This document shows positions 57,801 to 64,000 of a DNA stretch of 64,000 nt, piece by piece. Numbering within the stretch: position 1 is the first letter of the stretch; each line of letters opens with the position of its first letter. The DNA lies in the NCBI RefSeq assembly GCF_047948215.1, contig NC_134465.1, positions 44,750,446 to 44,814,445 of the forward strand, written 5' to 3'. The notes under the pieces are model-generated. The model saw only the letters and a list, made by a program, of their open reading frames with translations, made no database searches and was not told where the DNA came from. Source of the DNA: Lycorma delicatula. Its lineage: Eukaryota; Arthropoda; Insecta; Hemiptera; Fulgoridae. A program made the translations under genes and the position numbers.

Positions 57801-60800
57801 AAAAATTTCAAAAATGAACTCCCAACTCTGTTAATAAAGACTGAAAATGGTGAATTGGGTCATAAGACAACGCAGAAATTCTGGGTTAATATTTCAACAA
57901 ACTCTTAAATTGCAAAGAACTGACAGAACTCCAAAACTTCAACATCAACACTCCAATAACAATACTACCAGAAAACATCAACCCTGTCACAATAGAAGAA
58001 GTCTATGAAGCACTGGGTGAGATGAATTACAATGCAGCAGCAGAAGATCAGACTTTTGTAGAGATCTGGAAACGTGCAGGAAGATCAGCAAAAATTTCCC
58101 TTCATCAACATCTGGATCGAAGAACTACCAGAACACTGGATGACAGCCCTCATCCATCTGCTACAAAACAGACAAAAAAGGGACAAAACAGACCCTAACA
58201 ATTACAAGGGAATCTCACTCCTAGGCACAAAATTCTTTCAAGAATCATCTTCAACAGGATTAGTTTACAACTTGAGAAAGAACTAGGAGAATACCAGGGA
58301 GGTTTCAGACCCTGGAGGAGCTGTCCAGACCAGATTGTGAGTCTCAGGCTAATAATGGATTACAACAGGAAAAGAAACAGACATAGTTGTAACATTTGTA
58401 GATTTCAAGAAAGCTTATGACTGCATCCATGGAGAATCCCTACTAAAAATTTTAAGACACCTTGGACTACATACCAGACTAAAAAAAAAGATAAAATTGA
58501 CCCTTACAAACACTAAGTTGCAGGTAAATTTCAGAGGCAATCTCTCTGAACCATTTGAGATTAAAATAGGACTGCGCCAAGGTGATGGGTTCTCACTGCT
58601 ATTATTGAACTGCGCTCTAGAAATGATAATAAGAGAACGGCTCAAAAAATTCTCCCAGAAAGTAAAAATAGGCTGAAAAATCAAACTGTTTTGTTTTCAC
58701 CAACGAGTGGACTGCTAACAAATGACATCAACAAAGCTAAATCACAGATATTAGAACTTCAAAATATTACAAATAAAATTGGTCTCAAAATTAATTAAAA
58801 AAGACAGAGATTATGCCTAAAAAACTAACACGATTAAAAGAAATAAACATAAATGGTAGTAAAATCAAAGTTGTTACCCAATTTAATTACCTCTGAGAAG
58901 TAATAACAAACAACCTAATTGAAAAAAACCTCAATCCAAATAAGAAGAAGCAAACATTTTTGAAGCTCAAAAATTAACCTGGTACACTTACAATAAAAAA
59001 TTCCTATCAGTAAACACAAAATTAAGATACTGCAACACAGTTATAAAACCAGAAGTCACTTATGTAGCAGAAACACTCTTCTGCGTGAGTAAACAATCAA
59101 GACAAGACAGATAGACTCCAGAAAATCAAAAGAAGAATTGGAAGAACCTGCATCAATAAAAAGCACCAGAAATATGGGCAGTGAGAGATTGTGCGTACAG
59201 TCGTGTACAAAGAGTTAGAACTACTCATCACTGATATCATGCATAAGAGGAGACTAGGATTCTTTGGATATATCATGAGGATGCAAGATTTAAGACTTCT
59301 GAAACAGCTATAGTATAGTGCGATCTCAACGAAAAACACCAAGACATGATGCAGATTAGAGAAATAAGAGAGGATCTGAAGGAAATTGTCCTTATACCAA
59401 AAGACACTACAGATAAGATAAAATTAAACAAGAAAATCAAGAACAAAAACACTCACAAGAAACTCAACACAGACATTTTCAGCACCAGAAAGGGCACAAA
59501 CGCATGAAAAAGTACTGGGAGGGACCACAAGGCACTAACAGTCCCATAGAAGAGACTTGGATAATGGATTGGCTAAAGTGATCCCATGCGGTCATAAAAG
59601 ATAATAGTATTAATATATAAAATACTTTACAAGGAACATAAATTGTTATACAATATCTTTATTGTTTTCTTTTCTTTGGGTTTAAAAATTCCTTGTATGT
59701 AGTTAAGATTGTACAAGTTTAACGTTATTGTTAAATCAACCTTTTTTTTTTTTTTTTGTTATCCTTTCATATAAAAAATATTTTGTAAACAATTGTATGA
59801 ATTAGATGTGAATTTCCTTAATTTAAGGGGTCACTTGTAAATTAATAAAATTGACTGTACTTTGAAAATTGTGTTATACATTTTTAAGAATATTTTCCAT
59901 TTAAATCTTGTTGCTCTTCTAATTCCTTTTACCCAGTTTTCTATTAGGCAGGCTGCATCAAAAACAATTTTCATGTAATTTTATATTTCAATAACTCTTC
60001 CTGTAAACATCAATAAAAATCCTCCTATGTCCTCTATTACATTGTGTGTACAGCTATTAATGTTTTCACTGGTTTTTTCTACAGCATTAGGACATCTCAT
60101 TTTTTTATTTCATATAATCTGTTAGCTACTGTTGTATTTTTCATCGTCATTTCATGCTCATTGCAACTTAGTATTTCTTGTTAAATTCTTTCATTTAGAT
60201 TTCCCATTCCAATAATTTGCCTAACTATGTCAGTTCTCATTCTGTCTTTCTTTGTCTATCATTTGAGGCTTTCAATTTTTGTTTAATCTTTGTTGGCTGT
60301 GTGTGTGTGTCTGCATCAAACAGTTAAACTAAAATTATGCCAATTTTCAAACTCATTCTTCCAAATATCTCTACCTCCCTCACTGGATGTTTGGAACTTC
60401 GTACTAAATTCATCTCCTCTGCGTCTGTCTTGAGAATAATTCTTAACATTTTTAATTACCTTTTGAATCATAATTATGGTATTGTTTTTCCTCTGTTCAT
60501 TCTTTTCCAGTTTTTTCAAATTCCACATTTCAGATATTAACTAACTGGAGACTTAACGGTTTCTGTCCTGTAAAGCTCACTCATAGGGGGTTTCTTTTAT
60601 GTTTACCTTGTTTGAATTATTAATGATGTAATTCCTACAATATAATGACAAACAAGATAATTTTTATATTTGTATTTTTTTTTTTAGTTTCCAGATGTAG
60701 CAGCAACTGTTATTCCAGTTTTAATGGAATTCCTTTCGGATACAAATGAAATGGCAGCATCTGATGTTCTTATATTTGTTCGTGAAGCAATACAAAAATT

Positions 60801-60828
60801 TGAACCACTCCGTTCACAAATAATTGAG
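44166..60828 (+). CDS. COPB1: Coatomer subunit beta (beta-COP), N-terminal half, 8 exons, incomplete at right edge
   Basis: Beta-COP is a subunit of the COPI coat (with alpha, beta', gamma, delta, epsilon and zeta). COPI is recruited by Arf1-GTP to Golgi membranes and drives Golgi-to-ER and intra-Golgi transport. The exons join at 44166-44256, 47627-47856, 53062-53231, 53366-53573, 53778-53915, 55605-55797, 55965-56113 and 60688-60828, about 440 codons in one frame. All eight belong to the alpha-helical adaptin-like (HEAT-type) N-terminal trunk. Signature stretches include [72 protein letters not shown] and [14 protein letters not shown]. The known family is about 950 residues, so the second trunk half, linker and appendage domain lie beyond 64000. 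No frameshift or stop interrupts the exons, so the gene looks functional. Identification is from recognition of the family sequence; splice sites were read directly. Confidence 0.96.
44590..44740 (-). pseudogene. Possible mariner-type transposase C-terminal fragment
   Basis: In COPB1 intron 1 the minus strand reads [13 protein letters not shown], then a shift, and [12 protein letters not shown] before a stop. DYVEK-type ends are common in mariner transposases. It is short and broken, so identification is tentative. Confidence 0.3.
44877..45371. mobile_element. 495-bp foldback/MITE element with long arms and 8-bp target duplication
   Basis: The left end GGTTCTTACGTATTAACGCC and the right end GGCGTTAATACATAAGTACC are inverted copies. 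The arms run about 190 bp and share ACCGCAGCTACAGCTTTATT, GTAGTCAATCGGAT and the CG-rich core CCTACGCTCGCTTCACTCGC, whose inverse lies at 45169-45190. AATTTTAT flanks both sides (44869-44876 and 45372-45379). It lies in COPB1 intron 1. No coding capacity. Confidence 0.82.
46098..46140. repeat. Fragment of the same foldback family
   Basis: AATATAATCTAACCAAACTT + AATCTTTGCTCGCTAA matches the middle of the 44877 element (AATATAGTTTAACCAAACTT + TAACCTACGCTCGCT). It is joined directly to a LINE-A fragment. Confidence 0.55.
46150..46545 (-). pseudogene. LINE-A reverse transcriptase fragment in COPB1 intron 1
   Basis: The minus strand reads [15 protein letters not shown] sequence, then [28 protein letters not shown] (FADD changed to FADE) and [14 protein letters not shown] sequence. 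The middle part (the RQGCSLSPLLFN box) is mostly deleted. The 3' end and A-tail are missing. Confidence 0.7.
46735..47087 (-). mobile_element. SINE-A copy, diverged, with GT-rich tail
   Basis: GTGTGTGGTTAATGGAAACC + CAACCACCAAA, CTTGGACTTGAACCTTAGAA and AATCAGCTGATTTTATGA belong to SINE-A. The tail side contains a GTGTGTGT run and is poorly alignable. The left border is approximate. Confidence 0.6.
47116..47400 (-). mobile_element. SINE-A copy with imperfect 12-bp target duplication
   Basis: TAAGTTAT(G/T)AGA flanks it (47104-47115 and 47401-47412). The tail CTGTTTAACCTCCAGAACTA, body GAGGATGGTATGAATGTAAA and head with CGAAATCAGCTGATT are present. It lies about 230 bp upstream of COPB1 exon 2. 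Confidence 0.82.
47627..47856 (+). CDS. COPB1: COPB1 coding exon 2
   Basis: The acceptor is TTCTAG (AG at 47625-47626) and the donor GTAAGT is at 47857. The exon completes the split Glu codon, then reads [13 protein letters not shown] and continues through [16 protein letters not shown] and [15 protein letters not shown] to DAYRK. It supplies the first helical repeats of the adaptin-like trunk. The exon ends in phase 0. Confidence 0.95.
48400..48720 (-). pseudogene. LINE reverse transcriptase fragment (3' piece of an inverted pair)
   Basis: The minus strand reads [20 protein letters not shown] + MKCDKTK, the stretch after the catalytic box, then [12 protein letters not shown]. The adjoining plus-strand fragment carries the box itself. 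Located in COPB1 intron 2. Confidence 0.55.
48738..48850 (+). pseudogene. LINE reverse transcriptase fragment (inverted 5' piece)
   Basis: [20 protein letters not shown] + [15 protein letters not shown] is the catalytic FADD box (here FEDD) with its following helix. In the parent LINE this part comes just before the piece found on the minus strand at 48400-48720. Confidence 0.55.
49090..51890 (-). pseudogene. Antisense LINE ORF (endonuclease + reverse transcriptase), broken
   Basis: Endonuclease (51880-51250): [40 protein letters not shown], then in another frame [20 protein letters not shown] (Asp and Asn of the active site). Polymerase (50600-49700): [32 protein letters not shown] sequence (the preceding box has a frameshift), and [20 protein letters not shown] (FADD box as FSDN). 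C-terminal part (49741-49499 and on): [20 protein letters not shown], then broken frames with [15 protein letters not shown]. The second Asp of the catalytic pair is Asn, so this copy is inactive even apart from the stops. Confidence 0.72.
49090..52190 (-). mobile_element. Nearly complete LINE in antisense orientation in COPB1 intron 2
   Basis: About 3.1 kb whose plus strand is pyrimidine-rich. The minus strand carries, from right to left, a leader, an endonuclease and a reverse transcriptase. The plus-strand open frames here (many Phe/Leu/Ser codons) are shadows. The left end near the stop is not marked by a clear A-tail, and no target duplication was fixed. Confidence 0.75.
53062..53231 (+). 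CDS. COPB1: COPB1 coding exon 3
   Basis: The acceptor is TTTTTTCTAG (AG 53060-53061). The exon starts [20 protein letters not shown] and ends in the middle of the Arg codon of IYR, at donor GTTAGT (53232). The conserved [19 protein letters not shown] stretch lies here. It is separated from exon 2 by the longest complete intron (about 5.2 kb), which holds an antisense LINE. Confidence 0.95.
53366..53573 (+). CDS. COPB1: COPB1 coding exon 4
   Basis: The acceptor CCCCAG (AG 53364-53365) completes the Arg codon, followed by [17 protein letters not shown]. The exon runs through [18 protein letters not shown] to [13 protein letters not shown] with donor GTAAGT at 53574. The intron before it is only 134 nt. 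This is conserved trunk sequence with no disabling change. Confidence 0.95.
53778..53915 (+). CDS. COPB1: COPB1 coding exon 5
   Basis: The acceptor TGTATAG (AG 53776-53777) opens the exon at [20 protein letters not shown]. The exon ends [12 protein letters not shown] before donor GTAAGA at 53916. It is exactly 46 codons, phase 0 at both ends, so skipping it would keep the frame. Confidence 0.95.
53916..55604. other. COPB1 intron 5
   Basis: Mostly AT-rich. A GC-richer stretch at 55030-55440 (CTGAGCCCTGACCAGG, GAGAGAGGGAGCACTTCAAG) stands out and may be an unrecognised repeat. Confidence 0.5.
54821..54860. repeat. (AT)n followed by T-run
   Basis: TA dinucleotides to 54846, then 13 T, within COPB1 intron 5. 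Confidence 0.9.
55605..55797 (+). CDS. COPB1: COPB1 coding exon 6
   Basis: The acceptor TTTTAG (AG 55603-55604) precedes [20 protein letters not shown]. The exon continues through [20 protein letters not shown] to KKTLNL and leaves one base of an Ala codon before donor GTTAGT (55798). The [14 protein letters not shown] block is one of the best-conserved beta-COP segments. Confidence 0.95.
55965..56113 (+). CDS. COPB1: COPB1 coding exon 7
   Basis: The acceptor TTATAG (AG 55963-55964) completes the split Ala codon, followed by [20 protein letters not shown]. The exon ends [15 protein letters not shown] before donor GTAAAA at 56114. The intron that follows (about 4.6 kb) carries a LINE in the sense direction. 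Confidence 0.94.
57335..59520 (+). pseudogene. LINE-B-like endonuclease end and reverse transcriptase, broken
   Basis: After SDHYVVKIK come [14 protein letters not shown] and [15 protein letters not shown] (58074-58286), then in other frames [32 protein letters not shown] (first catalytic Asp), [20 protein letters not shown] (usual GVRQGDGLSPLLFN) and IGLKIN-like sequence. The FADD box itself is lost in a small deletion near 58690. [18 protein letters not shown] and a C-terminal [33 protein letters not shown] follow. Confidence 0.74.
57335..59600 (+). mobile_element. LINE-B-like retrotransposon, sense orientation in COPB1 intron 7
   Basis: It starts within the end of an endonuclease ([15 protein letters not shown], the SDH box) and runs through a full polymerase to a basic C-terminus. 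It is 5' truncated. The end near AAAGTGATCCCATGCGGTCA is followed by an A/T-rich tail with ATAATA. Sense copies inside introns are less often tolerated, so its age is of interest. Confidence 0.75.
59601..60687. other. End of COPB1 intron 7; possible antisense LINE remnant
   Basis: 60000-60540 is pyrimidine-rich on the plus strand. The minus strand has a 70-codon frame (60316-60528) with [20 protein letters not shown] + [14 protein letters not shown]. This could be the linker between endonuclease and polymerase of a LINE, but no catalytic motif supports it. Confidence 0.3.
60688..60828 (+). CDS. COPB1: COPB1 coding exon 8, last one in window
   Basis: A long T-run and AG (60686-60687) precede [20 protein letters not shown]. 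The exon ends [18 protein letters not shown] before donor GTATAT at 60829. It is 47 codons, phase 0. No further beta-COP coding sequence is visible up to 64000, so the next intron exceeds 3.1 kb. Confidence 0.94.
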
Positions 60829-61708
60829 GTATATATTATGTAATTTAACTGAAAATGTTTTTAATTAGTATAAATTATACTAATTAAAAACATTTTATTA
60901 TATAAATTTTTTTGTGTGACTAATTATTTTATTTCTCATTATTTTATCTTGCATTAGATAGCTTTACTTAATTTTTTTAAATATCACAAATGTTGCTGTT
61001 TTTAGGTCATTAGTATTTTTCTTTATCTCCTTCCTTATTCATGATAAAGGTGTAACAATAATTTTTCATTATATAAATTAATGAATAATTATTTAATTAG
61101 TCTGTAATCAGCATCTAAAATATAAATGTAATTAGAATTTTATTATAAGAACAAAAAAGGTATTGAAAATTTGTATTGTTTATTTTCATATTATACCTGC
61201 AGTTACCAAGCCGTTTTATCAGTTTTTTCATTATTGTATTTTGTTATATCAATGTTTTAATTAATGTATTGGAGATCATTTTGTTCTCTAATACCTCTAA
61301 AAATATTTACTTTCATCTTTTGAAGGTACTGCAAATGTAGAGATACCATTAATAATTAGTTACCACAATCAAATCAGATTTATACACCTTTTAAAGCATA
61401 AAGGTATAACAGTAATGTTTCATAATATAAATTAATGAATAATTATTTAACTAGCCTATAAACACCATTTAAAATATAAATATAAATTGAATTTTATTAT
61501 AAGAACAAATGGTATTAAAAAGTTTTATTATCTATTTTCACAATGATAAAATGGATTATTTCTGTTATATACTACTTGAAAATATGTAGAAAAATATGCA
61601 GTTTAATTTTTCTTTTGTGGAAGTACACTCTGGTAATTAGTAATTGATGCTTATAACAAATGAGAAAGAGAAAATATGAGGTGGATGTATGATTAATATG
61701 CTTAGCAC

Positions 61709-62345
61709 TAGTGATGTGTCAGAAGATATCAAACAGTTTGACTACACTGTTGTTTCTCACAAAAAAACTTAACTGATTTTTCCACTTCGGTACAAACTGT
61801 TTTTTCCTGGGAAATACTGCATAGCAAACGCATGGAATTACCAGAGTTGTCAGCTCACTCTAATGAAAAGTTAGAGTTAAGGTATGAAAAACAGGTAAAG
61901 TGAATTAACTGTTTTCCCCTTTTGCTGAGAACAGATCATTTAACCAGTGAACTGTTTTATCAATATTAAATACATTGTGGGCTAACTTTGCTAAGATTAA
62001 ACAGTTTCAAAACCAAATAAATCTTGTGTGAAAATACTGTAATAATAAACTGCAGAATAAGTCATAAAACTGTTAAATCTTGTGATAAAATGTTAAATGA
62101 TATTTGCCGGCACAACCGAAACTACCTGGAACCAATGTGTTGAGAAAAATATTAAAATGAAACTGTAATTTTTAAATGCAAAAAACAAGCAGTTTAGCAA
62201 TCTGATAGAAAAAATTAATCTTGTATATTAACAGATTAATAATTCAGCCTGTTTTTTCCCAAAATTTTTAGAAACAGTTGCTTTTTTTTAACGAACAGTT
62301 CATTTTTGTTTGTTTAGAGGAAATAACAGAAATGCCCATCTCTAC
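61709..62345. mobile_element. Non-autonomous hAT-like element with internal AACTGTT repeats
   Basis: The left end TAGTGATGTGTCAG and the right end GCCCATCTCTA (inverse TAGAGATGGGC) are similar to known hAT-type ends. The flanks CTTAGCAC (61701-61708) and TTAAGCAC (62346-62353) agree at 6 of 8 positions, an eight-base duplication being typical of hAT. Inside, AACTGTT or its inverse AACAGTT occurs eight times (about 61729, 61795, 61906, 61951, 62004, 62067, 62272, 62296). No transposase is present. It lies in the last COPB1 intron of the window. Confidence 0.5.
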
Positions 62346-62623
62346 TTAAGCACTATTACAAACTACTCTCTTGTACATCTACATCGACATCCACTATTTA
62401 AGTGCACATATTTTGTTCTGAACTTAACTTGTTGAAAAAAAATCATTACATCAGAAGAATCTTTTTCTCTAAAATTTATTTTTATCATTTTTTAAATTAT
62501 AAAAATTAAAGTTTTGAGTTATATTTTTTTGTAATATTTAGCATCTGTTGTACCTAATATTAAAATTGATCATTATTTTTAAGATTTATTTATACTTATA
62601 AAAATTTGTAAAATATTTAATTA

Positions 62624-63556
62624 TAAGGGGCATTCATGTCAACCCAGAACTATTAATTTTTAATACATGTAGAACATACTTATCATAGTAAGAAATACTT
62701 TTATTTCCTGATGTAATCTCCTGCTACATTTATACATTTATCCCTGCGTTTCACTAATGCCTGGATACCCGCAGCGTAGAAAGATTCATTATTATGTCAA
62801 AATCAGACTGCTTCACCTCATCATTGCTGTTAAAATGCTAGCCTTCCAGAAACAACCTCAAGGGCCCGAACAGGTGAAAATCGCCTGGTGGTGAGGTCTG
62901 GACTGTGGCGATGGGGGGCAATAACTTCCAACCAATATTGTGTAGCATGAATGTCATGTGGTAGGGTGTATGCAGTCGTGCATTATGTGTAGAAACAGAA
63001 CGCCTTTAATGATTGCACCAGGCCATTTTTTCTTGAGAGCAACTTCAGATGGCCATGAATGATTTTCTTTACAGTTCCCATAGGCGCATTTATTGGTTCT
63101 GCAATTTGCTGATAAGTTATTTATAGATTATTAATGATCAGTTCTTCCACTTGCTGAATGTTCATGGGAATGACTGCAGTAGGCTCTAAACCACTTGAAC
63201 TGGATTCGTCACTTGCTTATGTGTGGCCTTCTTTAAAATGTTTTCACCATTCAAATGTTTTACTGCAACTAAGTCTCATAATGTACTGTATAAGGAGTCG
63301 CAAATAAATTTTACCAGGTTTTACACCTTCATTCACTAGAACATTTTTACAATGGGCTGTTCCGTAATTTCTATTCACTGCATTGGACGCCATGTTCTTT
63401 ATGACTGACTGTTGTTGTTTAACATTGCTTCACGCCAGTGCATCATGTGGTAACAGCTGACACTTGTACCTTATGTGTACAACCAGCAGAATGTGCAGGA
63501 ATCTCCATTTACACTCCAGTATAACAAAAGTCCCAGATTGACGTGAACGCCCCTCA
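62624..63556 (-). mobile_element. Internally deleted mariner-type element (933 bp) with both ends
   Basis: The left end TAAGGGGCATTCATGTCAAC and the right end GTTGACGTGAACGCCCCTCA-type inverse (plus strand GATTGACGTGAACGCCCCTC) match over about 25 bp with a few changes. TA flanks both sides (62622-62623 and 63557-63558). It is about 350-400 bp shorter than a full mariner. It lies in COPB1 intron 8. Confidence 0.85.
62701..63393 (-). pseudogene. Mariner-type transposase with internal deletion
   Basis: From 63393 the frame reads MASNAVNRNYGTAHCKNVLV + NEGVKPGKIYLRL, then with stops CSKTFEW.KHFKEGHT, PTAVIPMNIQQVEELIINNL and ITYQQIAEPINAPMGTVKKI + IHGHL, the paired helix-turn-helix region. The first catalytic block is missing. 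The sequence resumes at YTLPHDIHATQYWLEVIAPH + RHSPDLTTRRF (the YSPDL..CDF block with its Asp lost) and ends RRDKCINVAGDYIRK with a stop at 62701. It is clearly a different mariner lineage from the three others in the window. Confidence 0.8.
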
Positions 63557-64000
63557 TAAGTTTCTTCTTCTTTCATTATGGTTTACTTAATGACCACATA
63601 ATATTTCATTACCATCTCATTGCTGTTTCCTTATTTTTCAGTACTCTTACATCTTTTGCTATGTGTTTTTTTTTCTTTTTCTCAGACCACTTTGTTTCTG
63701 TTTCTCTTATACATCTTTTTCTTTTTACTACACATATTAATTATGTTTGTTAATTACTTTTACTTTTCTTTTTTTTTTTTTTAATTTCCATTCACTAGGA
63801 TTGTTTGTCATTAATGTAATCAGAACGTAGTAACTTTACGTACTATGACAACTGGTTTATTAAACTTGGCTTTACTGTTGAAAATCTTTTTTAAAATTCA
63901 TTTTCCCAGGTTTTTTCCACATATAATGAAAGTATCAGGTAGAAAGAGATAAAGTTCACTGTTTTACTTAGAATCTATTTATTTCTTGTGTTTTTAATGA

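Noticed and set aside
1..64000. A new multi-gene defence or biosynthetic system
   Set aside because: Only one split host gene and one candidate exon are present; everything else that codes is transposon-derived.

Overview
This is a eukaryotic window, most likely from an insect. It is very AT-rich, its one clear gene is split by introns, and most of the rest is decayed transposable elements. The mix (several mariner families, R1-like and RTE-like LINEs, tRNA-derived SINEs, a piggyBac remnant, a Helitron and long-armed foldback elements) fits an arthropod. A hemipteran is my guess, not something the sequence proves. I saw no prokaryotic operon, CRISPR array, rRNA gene or free-standing tRNA gene.

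The only confidently recognised host gene is COPB1 (coatomer subunit beta), on the plus strand from 44166 to the right edge. Eight coding exons give about 440 codons, close to the N-terminal half of a protein of about 950 residues; the rest lies beyond 64000. All seven complete introns start GT, end AG and keep the frame. The start codon lies 6 nt inside its exon, so an upstream non-coding exon is expected. A second, weaker host candidate is a first coding exon on the minus strand (25500-25693) ending in a good splice donor; its protein is not recognised.

Layout. 1-12.6 kb: SINE copies, a 5'-truncated R1-like LINE (1899-3742), two decayed mariners (5224-6555 and about 10327-11620) and LINE-A (7498-8986). 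12.6-25 kb: LINE-A nested in LINE-B, SINEs, a GC-richer repeat interrupted by a SINE, a Helitron-like element (18718-19588) and a foldback element split by another LINE-A copy (20986-21805). 25.5-31 kb: the orphan exon, a third mariner, two small inverted-repeat elements and long AT microsatellites. 31.9-38.2 kb: an R1-like LINE carrying a SINE, then a nearly full-length RTE-like LINE (34996-38207). 38.7-42.4 kb: a piggyBac remnant, two SINEs and a LINE fragment. 43-64 kb: COPB1, whose introns hold a 495-bp foldback element, SINEs, a possibly twin-primed LINE fragment, a nearly complete antisense LINE, a sense LINE-B-like copy, a hAT-like non-autonomous element and an internally deleted mariner.

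Many insertions are bounded by target-site duplications read directly from the sequence, so a relative order of insertion can be reconstructed (LINE-A after LINE-B; SINE after R1-like LINE; SINE after SINE; LINE-A after foldback). The most unusual items are the two long-armed palindromic elements, the hAT-like element with eight internal copies of one heptamer, the Helitron with a 117-bp tandem array, and the LINE-A family, whose stop codon lies 4 nt from its A-tail. I found no previously undescribed multi-gene system.
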